Shown here one piece after another: positions 1 to 21,426 of a stretch of DNA of 64,000 bases. The number at the start of each line of letters is the position of its first letter. Position 1 is the first letter of the stretch. Under the pieces are notes generated by a model. The model saw only the letters and a program-made list of their open reading frames with translations. It had not been told where the DNA came from and searched no databases. The DNA comes from Streptomyces pactum (lineage in GTDB: Bacteria > Actinomycetota > Actinomycetes > Streptomycetales > Streptomycetaceae). The stretch spans positions 1,116,001-1,180,000 of the forward strand of contig NZ_CP019724.1 in NCBI RefSeq assembly GCF_002005225.1. The letters run 5' to 3'. Made by a program: the position numbers and the translations under genes.

Positions 1-1
1 G

Positions 2-425
2 CGGTCGGGTTTCCTCGACCTGGGCCTCGACTCGCTGTCCACGATCGAGTTGCGCAACGTCCTGAGCCGGCTGAGCGGGCTACAACTGCCGGCGACACTC
101 ATCTTCGATCACCCCACGCCCTCTGCTCTGGCGCGCCATCTCGACGGCCGGCTCGCCGACAGTGGCGACGGGGAGCGGACGGACGTCCTGGGTGAGTTGC
201 GCCGCCTGGATTCTTCTCTCTTCTCGGTTTCCGCAGGGAACGGCCGGTTGCGCGCCGAGGTGAAGGAACAGCTTCAGGCGATGTTGAAGCAGTTCGACGA
301 CGGGCGCGATGACAGCAGCGGGCGACTGGCGGACACACTCGTTTCGGCGTCCGCCGAAGAGGTCTTCCAGTTCATCGACCGAGAATTCAGTGACACCCTT
401 CATGACTCCGGTGAGGCGGGTTCCC

Positions 426-433
<8 letters not shown>
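2..433 (+). CDS. Modular type I PKS, C-terminal end (ACP plus docking tail), partial
   Basis: This is the 3' end of a modular polyketide synthase gene that starts left of the window. The first visible residues belong to an acyl carrier protein: GLDSLS carries the serine that takes the phosphopantetheine arm, and the following segment has the usual FDHPTP end of an ACP. About 80 residues of charged helical sequence follow, ending in a short acidic tail with no thioesterase. That arrangement is typical of a C-terminal docking domain handing the chain to the next polypeptide. The stop overlaps the start of the next PKS gene by 8 nt, so the two are translationally coupled and probably consecutive in the assembly line. 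Domains before the ACP cannot be seen. Confidence 0.93.
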
Positions 434-12334
<11,901 letters not shown>

Positions 12335-12338
<4 letters not shown>

Positions 12339-12484
12339 CCCACCGGGTTAGCTCCGCGTCGCGGCCGGTGCGGCGGAGCACGAGACGTCCGGCCGGCGCC
12401 CTGAAGTCCGACGCCCTCAAGCCCAACGCCCTCAAGCCCGACGCCCTGAAGTCCGACGCCCTGAAGGAAGAGGTTCCGCAGTGA
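12335..12484 (+). CDS. Possible 49-residue coupled small ORF with pentapeptide repeats
   Basis: A GTG-started frame begins in the stop codon of the PKS (GTGA overlap) and ends in the start codon of the NRPS (again GTGA), so it fills the intergenic space exactly. It encodes a basic N-terminus followed by about five repeats of the form (D/N/G)ALK(S/P). The frame is open through a 15-bp tandem repeat, which is a multiple of three and could keep it open by chance. There is no clear ribosome binding site of its own; translation would depend on coupling. No family is recognised. It may be only a spacer that once belonged to a PKS or NRPS terminus. Confidence 0.3.
12395..12466 (+). repeat. 15-bp tandem repeat between PKS and NRPS genes
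   Basis: Four full units and one partial unit based on GACGCCCTGAAGTCC or GACGCCCTCAAGCCC start at 12395, 12410, 12425, 12440 and 12455. They make up most of the PKS-NRPS intergenic region and end just before the NRPS ribosome binding site (GAAGAGG). Confidence 0.9.
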
Positions 12485-15400
12485 GCACGGGAGGCATTGC
12501 CATGGTTGCGTCATTGCTGACTGAACTGGCCGGCAAGGGCATCAAGCTGAGGCTCGACGGCGACGATCGCCTGGAGGTGCAGGCGCCACGTGGCAGCCTG
12601 ACGCCCGAACTGCGTGCGGAACTCGCCGCGCACAAGCAGGAGATCGTCTCCTGGCTCGCCCGGTCGCGGAGCGGCTCCGGTGCGCCGGGCGGCGACCTGC
12701 CGACGGTGCGGCACGATGCGGAACGGCTCCACGAGCCCTTCGCCCCGTCGGATCTTCAGCAGTCCTTCCTCATGGGCAGTCGTGAGGGGTTCGAGTTCCA
12801 TGTGCGTCCGCATCAGTACGGCGAGTTCGAGTTCGACGAGCTGGACGCGGCCCGCTTCGAGGAGGCGTTCAACAGGGCGTTGCGCCGACAGCGCAAGAAC
12901 ATCGTGGTGGCGGGGGACGACATGCTGCTGCGCACGGTGCGCGATCCGGCTCCCGTCGAGTTCACGGTGTCCGATCTGCGGGGCATGCCCGTCGAGGCCG
13001 CCGAGCGACGGATGGAACGGACCCGCGAGACGATGCGCAGGCAGGAGCCTCCGCACGACCGGTGGCCGTGGCTGGCGCCTCACTTGAGCCTCTACGGCGA
13101 CGGCCGGGCCCGGTTCCACTACAACAACAACAACCTGTTCGCCGACGCCCCGAGCGCGTTCCGGCTGCTCAGTGACGCGCTGCACTACTACCATCACCCC
13201 GACCAGGAGCTGCCGGAGCTGGAGGTGGCCTTCCGGGACTGCGTGCTGACGCTCGCCGAGATGGAGGACTCGCCGCTCGGGCAGGCGTCGAAGAAGTACT
13301 GGTGCGACCGGATGGCGCAGTGGCCGGATGCTCCGGAACTTCCCTTGGTCAGCGGCGCGGAGCGCCAAGGGCGTTCGATGCTGTCGAGGCGCGAGCTGCT
13401 GCTCGCGCCCTGGATCCTGGAGTCCTTGCGTGCGCAGGCGGAGGCGCGGGGGCTGACGCTGACGAACGTGATGCTCGGCGCGCACGCGGAGGTCATCGCG
13501 CTGTGGAGCGGTTCGCGTCACTTCCTGCTCAACAACATGATCACGCACCGTCTTCCGATCCATCCCCAGATGCCGGACATCCTCGGCAACTTCGCTTCGC
13601 TGTATCCCCTGGAGGTCGACTGGCGGCACCCGGAGGGTTTCGGGGAGCGGGTGCGGCGGCTGCAGGCGCAGGTGATGGCCGACACGGAGCACACGCACTG
13701 GAGCGGCAACAAGGTGCTGCAGACGCTCAATCAGGTGCGTCGTACGCCGGGCAGCGCGGTGTGTCCCTTCGCGGTGGGCAGTGCCCTGTTCGTGGGCCCG
13801 GCGGATCCCCCACGGTACAGCCTTCTGGAAACTCCGCAGACCCTTCTGGACACCGAGTTCTGGGAGTTGCGCGACGGGCGCCTGTGGGTGATCTGGGACG
13901 TCATCGAGTCAATGTTCCCCGACGGCCTGATCGACGCGATGCTGGCGGCGTACGAGTCCTTGGTCACGCGCCTGGCGGAGGACGAGTCGGCCTGGGCCGT
14001 GCGCGACTTCGATCTGTTGCCCCCAGGTCAGCGGGCGCAGCGCGCGCGGGTCAACGAGGAGGCGCTGGCGGCCGAGCAGGCGCCGCCCGTCCGTCTCCTG
14101 AGTGACCTGCTGCCCCGGCAGGCGGTCTCGCGCGCGCAGGCTCCGGCGGTGGTGAGCGATGGGAGGTCGCTCAGTTACGGCGAGTTGGATGGTCTGTGCC
14201 GAAGCGTCGCGGCGCGGCTGGCCGAGTGCGGCACGGGCCGGGGAGACTTGGTGGCGGTCGCGCTGCCGAAGTGTCCCGAGCAGATCGCCGCGGTCCACGG
14301 GGTACTCCGGGTGGGGGCCGCCTATGTGCCGGTCGACCCCGACTGGCCCGAGGACCGCGTGCGCTACATCCTGGCGGACACCGCGGCGGCGGCCGTGGTG
14401 ACGGGTGACGCTCTGCGGGCGCGGTTCACGGGTGCGACCGACGCGCCGGTGGTGACGGTCGAGGAGTGCGGACCGGTCGGGGAGGGGACGGAGTACACGG
14501 TGCCGGAGGGCGCCGTGAGCGGCGGGGATCTGGCGTATCTCATCTACACGTCGGGGTCGACGGGCCGTCCCAAGGGCGCCATGCTCGATCACCGCGGCCC
14601 GCTGAACACGGTCACGGACGTCAACCGCCGGTTCGGGGTCTCCTCGTCGGACGTGGTGTTCGGGGTCTCGTCGCTGTGCTTCGACCTGTCGGTGTACGAC
14701 GTCTTCGGAGTGGCCGCAGCCGGCGCGACGCTCGTGCTGCCCGCCGCCGCGCGGAGCGATCCCGCCTCGTGGATCGAGACGGTGCGCTCGCGCGGGGTGA
14801 CGGTGTGGAACTCGGTGCCCGCCGTCATGCAACTGCTCGTGGAGGAGGCCGCCGCGGCCGGCGTCGGGTTGCCGTCGCTGCGGACGGTGCTCCTGAGCGG
14901 TGACTGGATTCCGGTGGGTCTGCCGGACCGCGTCCGTGAGGTGGCCCCGAACGCGCGGGTCATCAGCCTGGGCGGCGCCACCGAGGCGTCGATCTGGTCG
15001 ATCTGCTTCCCCGTCGGGGAGCGGGACACGTCGTGGGCGAGCATTCCGTACGGGCGACCGCTCGCGGGACAGAGCTGGCACGTCCTTGACGCGTCGGGGC
15101 GGGACGCGCCCGTGTGGGTGCCGGGTGACCTGTACATCGGCGGGCGTGGGCTCGCCCTCGGATACTGGCAGGACGAGGAGAAGACGGCCTCGGCGTTCGT
15201 CAGCCATCCGCGGACCGGGGAGCGGCTGTACCGCACCGGTGACCAGGGCCGGTATCTGCCGGGCGGCGACATCGAGTTCCTGGGTCGTACCGACTTCCAG
15301 GTCAAGATCCAGGGGTTCCGGGTGGAACTCGGTGAGATCGAGCATGCGCTGCTCGACTGCCCCGGCGTGCGGAAGGCGGTGGTGGTCGCCCCCGACACGG

Positions 15401-16749
15401 GTACCGGTCGGCAGTTGGTGGCCTTCGTGGTGCGCGAGGCGGACGCCGGGGGCGGCGACGGGGAGGCGTTCGTCGGGGCGTTGCTCGCCGAGACGGCACG
15501 GCGGGTGCCGCGCTACATGGTGCCGGACCGCGCCACCGTACTGGAGGCGCTGCCGCTGACGGGCAACGGCAAGGTGGACCGGCGCGCACTGGAGGCGTCG
15601 GCGCTGCCCCGGGGCGGGCGGGAGCGGGAGCCCGCCCCGGCTCGGACCCCGCTGGAGTCGCTGCTCTGCGAGGTCTGGGAGGCGGTGCTCGGGGTCGGTC
15701 CGATCGGAGTGCACGACGACTTCTTCGATCTGGGCGGGCAGTCCTTCGCGGCGCTTCGGGTGCTGCGGCAGGTCGCGGAGCGGACGGGGCGCCGGGTGCC
15801 GCTCGGTCTGCTGCTCGAACGGCGTACGATCGCCGGCCTCGCGGACGGCTTGCGGGCGCCCAGTACTTGGTCGCCGCTGGTGACCCTGCGCGCGGCCGGA
15901 CCCGGCGAGGACCGGACACCGTACTTCCTGGTGCATCCCGCGGGCGGGAACGTCGTCTGCTACCGGGAGCTGGCCGGGTTGCTGGACCGCCCCGTGCACG
16001 CGTTCCAGGCTCCGGGGCCCGCCACCGGGCAGGAGCCGTTGGAGTCGGTGGAGGAGCTGGCGCGACTGTACGTCGACGCCCTGCGTGACGTGCGGCCGGC
16101 GGGCCCCTACGTGCTGGGCGGCTGGTCTTCGGGCGGAGTGATCGCCTTCGAGGCGGCGCGGCGCCTGGAGGAGAGCGGCGAGGTCGTCGAGCGGGTCGTG
16201 GTACTCGACTCACCCGCCCCTTCGCTGACCCGCGAGGTCGACGAGGCCCGGCTCCTGGTGTGGTTCCTGGAGGACCTGGGCATCGGACTGCTGCCCGGGC
16301 ACGCGCCGGTCGAGGAGGTGCGGCGCCTCGACGGGATGCGGGACGGCGACCGGATCGCGCGCACGCTGACGCTCGCGTACGGCAACGGTCTGCCCGACAC
16401 GGGACTCGACACGGCCGACCTGGTGTCCGCGCTCGCCGTGTTCCGCGGTGTGGTGCGGGCCTGCAACAGCTACCAGGCCAAGTGCGTGGACGCCCCGGTG
16501 ACGGTGGTGCGCGCGGAACTGGGCCGGGTCAGCGAGTTCGACGGGCATCCCGACGCGGCGGCGCCGGAATGGGGCTGGTCCCGCTGCACGCGCGGGGGCG
16601 CCACCGCGGTGCGCGTGGCGGCCTCGCACCACACGCTGCTCACCGACCCGGCGGCGCTCGCCACCGTCGCGGACACGATGCTGCGGTCCTCACCCGCCCC
16701 GAGACACACACCGCACGGACACGACCACTTGACGGCACGGGACTACTGA
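12481..16749 (+). CDS. NRPS, TubC dock-Cy-A(Cys)-PCP-TE
   Basis: A 1422-residue single-module NRPS predicted to add cysteine and release the chain. GTG 12481 follows GAAGAGG at a good distance. Residues 1-60 match the TubC-type N-terminal docking domain, suited to receive a chain from the PKS upstream. A heterocyclization-type domain follows (about 88-510), but its DxxxxDxxS motif has Asn217 in place of the first Asp (Asp222 and Ser225 kept), so cyclization competence is uncertain. The A domain (about 537-1027) shows DLSVYD, WNSVP, LLSGDW and GGATEASIW, giving a binding-pocket code of D-L-Y-N-L-S-L-I-W-K, the cysteine code. The PCP has LGGQS (Ser1088). The C-terminal type I thioesterase (about 1133-1400) has GWSSGG (Ser1216). 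The next NRPS starts 11 nt downstream. Confidence 0.93.
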   Translation: MSTGGIAMVASLLTELAGKGIKLRLDGDDRLEVQAPRGSLTPELRAELAAHKQEIVSWLARSRSGSGAPGGDLPTVRHDAERLHEPFAPSDLQQSFLMGSREGFEFHVRPHQYGEFEFDELDAARFEEAFNRALRRQRKNIVVAGDDMLLRTVRDPAPVEFTVSDLRGMPVEAAERRMERTRETMRRQEPPHDRWPWLAPHLSLYGDGRARFHYNNNNLFADAPSAFRLLSDALHYYHHPDQELPELEVAFRDCVLTLAEMEDSPLGQASKKYWCDRMAQWPDAPELPLVSGAERQGRSMLSRRELLLAPWILESLRAQAEARGLTLTNVMLGAHAEVIALWSGSRHFLLNNMITHRLPIHPQMPDILGNFASLYPLEVDWRHPEGFGERVRRLQAQVMADTEHTHWSGNKVLQTLNQVRRTPGSAVCPFAVGSALFVGPADPPRYSLLETPQTLLDTEFWELRDGRLWVIWDVIESMFPDGLIDAMLAAYESLVTRLAEDESAWAVRDFDLLPPGQRAQRARVNEEALAAEQAPPVRLLSDLLPRQAVSRAQAPAVVSDGRSLSYGELDGLCRSVAARLAECGTGRGDLVAVALPKCPEQIAAVHGVLRVGAAYVPVDPDWPEDRVRYILADTAAAAVVTGDALRARFTGATDAPVVTVEECGPVGEGTEYTVPEGAVSGGDLAYLIYTSGSTGRPKGAMLDHRGPLNTVTDVNRRFGVSSSDVVFGVSSLCFDLSVYDVFGVAAAGATLVLPAAARSDPASWIETVRSRGVTVWNSVPAVMQLLVEEAAAAGVGLPSLRTVLLSGDWIPVGLPDRVREVAPNARVISLGGATEASIWSICFPVGERDTSWASIPYGRPLAGQSWHVLDASGRDAPVWVPGDLYIGGRGLALGYWQDEEKTASAFVSHPRTGERLYRTGDQGRYLPGGDIEFLGRTDFQVKIQGFRVELGEIEHALLDCPGVRKAVVVAPDTGTGRQLVAFVVREADAGGGDGEAFVGALLAETARRVPRYMVPDRATVLEALPLTGNGKVDRRALEASALPRGGREREPAPARTPLESLLCEVWEAVLGVGPIGVHDDFFDLGGQSFAALRVLRQVAERTGRRVPLGLLLERRTIAGLADGLRAPSTWSPLVTLRAAGPGEDRTPYFLVHPAGGNVVCYRELAGLLDRPVHAFQAPGPATGQEPLESVEELARLYVDALRDVRPAGPYVLGGWSSGGVIAFEAARRLEESGEVVERVVVLDSPAPSLTREVDEARLLVWFLEDLGIGLLPGHAPVEEVRRLDGMRDGDRIARTLTLAYGNGLPDTGLDTADLVSALAVFRGVVRACNSYQAKCVDAPVTVVRAELGRVSEFDGHPDAAAPEWGWSRCTRGGATAVRVAASHHTLLTDPAALATVADTMLRSSPAPRHTPHGHDHLTARDY

Positions 16750-16760
16750 GGAGACGTGAG

Positions 16761-19700
16761 ATGGCACAGGAACTACTGTCCGAGCTGCGCCGCAGGGGCA
16801 TCAAACTACGACTCGCGGACGGCCGCCTGGACATCGTGGCGCCCGCCGGCTCGCTCACCGAGGAGTTGCGGGACCGGCTGAAGGGAAGCAGGGACGAGCT
16901 GATCGCGCTGCTGCGGCGCAGTCACACGGCCGAGGCGGGCACGGGCGTCGTACCACGCCCGGACGAACGGTACGAGCCGTTCCCGCTCACCGACATCCAG
17001 CACGCGTACTGGGTGGGGCGCGGCTCGGCTCTCGACCTGGGCGGTGTCTCCACACACCTGTACTTCGAGCTGGAGCGCACGGGGCTCGAGATGGAACGCC
17101 TCACCACGAGTCTGCGCAAGGTCATCGCGCGGCACGACATGCTGCGCGCCGTCATCCAGCCGGACGGCCGGCAGCGGATCCTGCCGGAGGTGCCCGCGTA
17201 CGAGATCGCGGTGCGTGATCTGCGGGGGCTCGACGAGGCGGGACAGCAGGCGGGTGTCGAGGAGATCCGCGCGACGATGGATCACCAGGTGCTGCCCACC
17301 GACCGGGCCCCGCTGTTCGACATCCGTGCCTGTCTCCTGGACGGCGACCGCACGCGCCTGCACATCAGCATCGACGTGCTCATCCTGGACGGGCTGAGCC
17401 TGTTCGTGCTCTTCGGCGAGTGGCGGCGGTTCTACGAGGACCCGCGGTGGGACCCGGAGCCGCTGTCGTTGTCGTACCGCGACTACGTACTGCACGAGGA
17501 GGCCGCGCGCGGCGGCACCCGCTACAAGAAGGACGAGGAGTACTGGCTGCGGCGCCTCGACACGCTGCCCGCCGCCCCGGAGCTGCCGCTGGCGGTGCAG
17601 CCGGGGCAGGTGGCCCGCACCGAGTTCACGCGGCGCGGGGGCAAGCTGACCCGGGAGCGGTGGGGCGCTCTCAAGGAGGCGGCCAGGCGGCGCGGGGTCA
17701 CACCGTCGGCCGTGCTGATGACCGTGTTCGGCGACGCGCTGCGGCTGTGGTCGGCGCGGCCCGACTTCACCCTGAACCTGACGCTGTTCAACCGGCCCTC
17801 GGTACACCCGCAGATCGACGACGTCATCGGTGACTTCACGACGCTGACCATGCTGGAGAACCGGGCACAGTCCGGTTCCGCGTTCGCCGACCGGGTCGAG
17901 TCGTTGCAGGCGCAGTTGATGCGCGACCTGGAGCACATGTCGTACAACGGCGTACGGGTGCTGCGGGAGCGGACCAAGCGGCTCGGCGGCGGACCGTCGG
18001 CCGCGGCGATGCCGGTGGTGTTCACGAGTGCGCTCGTGCTCGGCTCGGCGGACGGGGACCCGGCGGACGGCATCCGCTTCTTCGGTGAACGGGTGCACGG
18101 TCTGACGCAGACTCCTCAGGTGTGGCTCGACCACCAGACGTCGGAGGAACAGGGCGAGCTGCTGTTCAACTGGGACACCGTGGAAGCGCTGTTCCCCGAC
18201 GGCATGCTGGACGACATGTTCGCCGTGTACTGCGAGGCTCTCGGACGACTCGTCGACGAACCGGAGCTGTGGGAGACGGCGGGTTCACCCGCCCGGCTGC
18301 CCGAGTGGCAGGCGCGCGAGCGCGCCGCGGCCAACGACACGGCAGCCGAACTGCCCGGTGCGGCCAGCCTGTGCGCGCTCGTCGAGGAGCAGGCGCGCAA
18401 GTCCCCCGACGCGGTCGCGGTGATCAGTGAGACGGGAGAGCTGACGTACCGCGAGACGGTGTGGCACGCGCGCCGCCTGGCCCGCCGCCTGGGGGAACTC
18501 GGCGCCGCTCCCGACACCCTCGTCGGTGTCGTCCTCGACAAGGGCTGGGAGCAGGTGGCGACGGTGCTCGGCGTGCAACTGTCGGGGGCGGGCTATCTGC
18601 CGATCGAGCCGGGCTGGCCCCGGGCCCGGCGCGACCGGCTGCTCGACGAGGCGGGGGCGCGGATCGTGGTGACCTCGCCGGCGTTGCGGGACGAGGCGGG
18701 GTGGCCCGACGGCGTGCGGGTGGTCACGCTCGACGACCCGGAGGTGGCGGCGGCGAGCACGGACCCCCTGGAGGTGATGCCGGCCGGGGACCACCTGGCG
18801 TACGTCATCTACACCTCGGGGTCCACCGGCCGCCCCAAGGGGGTGGCGATCGACCACCGGTCGGCCGTGAACACGATTCTGGACATGAACGCCCGTTTCC
18901 GGGTCGGCCCCGGCGACGCCGTACTCGCCCTGTCGTCGCTGAGCTTCGACCTGTCCGTGTACGACGTGTTCGGGCTGCTCGCGGCCGGTGGCAGCGTCGT
19001 CCTGCCGGCTCCCGGGCGCACGCAGGATCCCGCGCACTGGACGGACCTCGCCGAGCGGCACGGCGTCACCCTCTGGAACTCGGTGCCGGCACTGATGCAG
19101 GCCTGGGTGGATTCCGGCAGCGGCGGGGCGGAACCGCCCGACTCGAAACTGCGCCTGGTCCTGCTCAGCGGCGACTGGATACCGGTGGCGCTGCCCGACG
19201 CGGTCCGCCGTCGGCATGGGAAGGCGGAGGTCGTCAGTCTGGGCGGCGCCACCGAGGCCGCCATCTGGTCGGTGTGCTACCCGATCGGCGAGGTCCCCGC
19301 GAACTGGTCGCGCATTCCGTACGGCAAGCCGCTCGCCAACCAGACGCTGCACGTGTACGACGCGTCGTTCGAGCCCTGCCCGGTCTGGTCGACGGGTGAG
19401 ATCTGCATCGGCGGCGCGGGGGTGGCCCGCGGCTACTGGGGCGACCCGGAGCGGACCGCGGAGCGCTTCGTGGTCCATCCGCGTACCGGGGAGCGGCTTT
19501 ACCGCACCGGTGACCTGGGCCGCTATCTGCCGGGCGGCGACATCGAGTTCCTGGGACGCGAGGACCTCCAAGTCAAGGTGAACGGCTACCGCATCGAGCT
19601 GGGCGAGATCACCTCGGCGCTGCTGCGGCAGCCGGGAGTGGCCGACGCGGTCACCGGAGTGGACACCAACCCGCAGACGGGGCACCGGCAGCTCGTCGCC

Positions 19701-21338
19701 CATGTGGTGCCGGCCGTCGCGGCGGCAGCCGCCGCGACGCCGCGGACGCAGGACGGCGCCTCCGCCTGGCAGAAGGCGATCGAAGCCTGCGAGGCGGGGA
19801 TGCGGCAAGGCACGGTGGAGCTGGCCGCGCAGCTCGCCGAGTACCGGCACATGCTGGAGACGCTGGAGGACATCGCGCCGACCGTGATGGCGCGCACCTT
19901 CGCCCGCCTCGGCGTGTTCACCTCGACGGCGGACACGGCGTCCGCGGCGGACGTCGTCGCCCGGTGCGGCATCAAACCCGGCTACCGCCAACTCGTCGAG
20001 CGCTGGCTGTCCGTCCTGGCCGCTGAGGGCGTGCTGCGCGCCGGCGCCGCCCCGGCGACGTACGCGTGTACCCGGCCCCTGGACGCCGAAGGGTTGACGG
20101 ACCGCCTGCGCGACGCCCTGGCCGCCGCCGAGTTCGGCGGCAGCGAGGCGGTGCTGCGCGACTACTTCGCCGCCTGCGTCGAGCAGCAGGTCGACATGTT
20201 GCGCGGGCGGACCAGCCCGCTCAAGCTGCTGCTCGCGGGCGACAAGGACAAGGACCGGAATCTGACGGACGCGCTGTACGCGGACAACGCGGTGTCCGTC
20301 CTGCAGAACAGCGTCCTGGCCCAGGGAGTACGCGCCTTCGTGGAGAGCCGCGGCGGCACCGGACGCCCGGTACGCGTCCTCGAGGTCGGGGCGGGCACGG
20401 GTGCCACCACGGCCCAGGTGCTCAAGGAGCTTCCCGAGGACGTCGTCCGGTACTCCTTCACGGATGTGTCGGCCTACTTCACCTCCCACGCCAAGGAACG
20501 TTTCCGGCACGACGCGCGCGTCGAGTACGCCGTCTTCGACATCGACCGCGAGCCCGCCCCGCAGGGCGTGGAGCCCGGATCGGTCGATGTCGTCATCGCC
20601 GCCAACGTGCTGCACGACGCCAAGGACGTCCAGTGGAGCCTGACCCGGCTCCGCTCCGCCCTGGCGCCCGGCGGGCTGCTGGTGCTCCTGGAGGGAACCG
20701 TCAACTCGCGGCAGCAGATGGTCACGGTCGGCCTCATCGAGGCACTCGCCCAGGACCACGGCGGACAGCGCCTGCCGCTGCTCACCGTCCCGCAATGGCA
20801 GCGGCACCTGGAAGCCGCCGGGTTCACCCGCCTGGCCGCGGTGCCGGGTCCCGACGCCTCCGTCGACTTCCACGGCCAGCAGGTGCTGATCGGCCAGGCA
20901 CCGGACGACGCGGCCGGGGCGAGGCCCGGGCCGGACCGATTGCGCCGCGGGCTGGAGGATCTGCTGCCCGGCTACATGGTGCCGCGCCACGTCATCGTCC
21001 TCGACCGCCTCCCGCTCACGCCCAACGGCAAGGTGGACCGCTCGGCCCTGCCCTCGCCGTGGGAAGAGGCGCCCGAGGACGAGCGCGTCACCCCGCGCAA
21101 CGCGGTGGAGCAAACGGTCTTCGCCATCTGGTGCGAAGCACTGGGTCATGACGGGTTCGGGGTCACCGAGGACTTCTTCGACCTGGGCGGCGACTCGCTG
21201 CACGCGGTGACCATCCTGGGCCGGCTGCAGGAAGAGTTCGGCCTCGACGACGCGGAGGAGAACGGTCTGGACCTCCTCTTCGACAACCCGACGATCGCGG
21301 AGCTGTCCGAGGAACTCGCCGCACGCCGGACGGCCTGA
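16761..21338 (+). CDS. NRPS, TubC dock-Cy-A(Cys) with embedded MT/epimerase-like domain-PCP
   Basis: A 1525-residue NRPS module with no release domain. ATG 16761 follows GAGGAG. Residues 1-60 form a second TubC-type docking domain. The Cy domain (about 72-510) is the only one of the three here with a canonical motif: Asp205, Asp210 and Ser213. The A domain reads D-L-Y-N-L-S-L-I-W-K, predicting cysteine. Between its late core motifs lies an insert (about 997-1383) with the SAM-type fold signature VGAGTGATT and the NVLH motif seen in the embedded domains of HMWP2 and PchE, where it acts as a methyltransferase or a cysteine epimerase. Which applies here cannot be decided by eye. The A10 motif (NGKVDR) and PCP (LGGDS, Ser1479) follow. 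The expected product is a C2-inverted or methylated thiazoline. Confidence 0.93.
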   Translation: MAQELLSELRRRGIKLRLADGRLDIVAPAGSLTEELRDRLKGSRDELIALLRRSHTAEAGTGVVPRPDERYEPFPLTDIQHAYWVGRGSALDLGGVSTHLYFELERTGLEMERLTTSLRKVIARHDMLRAVIQPDGRQRILPEVPAYEIAVRDLRGLDEAGQQAGVEEIRATMDHQVLPTDRAPLFDIRACLLDGDRTRLHISIDVLILDGLSLFVLFGEWRRFYEDPRWDPEPLSLSYRDYVLHEEAARGGTRYKKDEEYWLRRLDTLPAAPELPLAVQPGQVARTEFTRRGGKLTRERWGALKEAARRRGVTPSAVLMTVFGDALRLWSARPDFTLNLTLFNRPSVHPQIDDVIGDFTTLTMLENRAQSGSAFADRVESLQAQLMRDLEHMSYNGVRVLRERTKRLGGGPSAAAMPVVFTSALVLGSADGDPADGIRFFGERVHGLTQTPQVWLDHQTSEEQGELLFNWDTVEALFPDGMLDDMFAVYCEALGRLVDEPELWETAGSPARLPEWQARERAAANDTAAELPGAASLCALVEEQARKSPDAVAVISETGELTYRETVWHARRLARRLGELGAAPDTLVGVVLDKGWEQVATVLGVQLSGAGYLPIEPGWPRARRDRLLDEAGARIVVTSPALRDEAGWPDGVRVVTLDDPEVAAASTDPLEVMPAGDHLAYVIYTSGSTGRPKGVAIDHRSAVNTILDMNARFRVGPGDAVLALSSLSFDLSVYDVFGLLAAGGSVVLPAPGRTQDPAHWTDLAERHGVTLWNSVPALMQAWVDSGSGGAEPPDSKLRLVLLSGDWIPVALPDAVRRRHGKAEVVSLGGATEAAIWSVCYPIGEVPANWSRIPYGKPLANQTLHVYDASFEPCPVWSTGEICIGGAGVARGYWGDPERTAERFVVHPRTGERLYRTGDLGRYLPGGDIEFLGREDLQVKVNGYRIELGEITSALLRQPGVADAVTGVDTNPQTGHRQLVAHVVPAVAAAAAATPRTQDGASAWQKAIEACEAGMRQGTVELAAQLAEYRHMLETLEDIAPTVMARTFARLGVFTSTADTASAADVVARCGIKPGYRQLVERWLSVLAAEGVLRAGAAPATYACTRPLDAEGLTDRLRDALAAAEFGGSEAVLRDYFAACVEQQVDMLRGRTSPLKLLLAGDKDKDRNLTDALYADNAVSVLQNSVLAQGVRAFVESRGGTGRPVRVLEVGAGTGATTAQVLKELPEDVVRYSFTDVSAYFTSHAKERFRHDARVEYAVFDIDREPAPQGVEPGSVDVVIAANVLHDAKDVQWSLTRLRSALAPGGLLVLLEGTVNSRQQMVTVGLIEALAQDHGGQRLPLLTVPQWQRHLEAAGFTRLAAVPGPDASVDFHGQQVLIGQAPDDAAGARPGPDRLRRGLEDLLPGYMVPRHVIVLDRLPLTPNGKVDRSALPSPWEEAPEDERVTPRNAVEQTVFAIWCEALGHDGFGVTEDFFDLGGDSLHAVTILGRLQEEFGLDDAEENGLDLLFDNPTIAELSEELAARRTA

Positions 21339-21361
21339 CCCCGGCCTGGCCGGACAGGCGG

Positions 21362-21392
21362 GCGCCCCTCCCGGACGATCCGGGAGGGGCGC
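21362..21392. terminator. Bidirectional terminator between convergent NRPS and KSQ PKS genes
   Basis: A 14-bp perfect stem (21362-21375 with 21379-21392) with a 3-nt loop lies in the 88-nt gap between two convergent genes. Confidence 0.85.
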
Positions 21393-21426
21393 TTCGCCGT
21401 GCCGGGGCGGTCGGGCGGTCCCGAGG

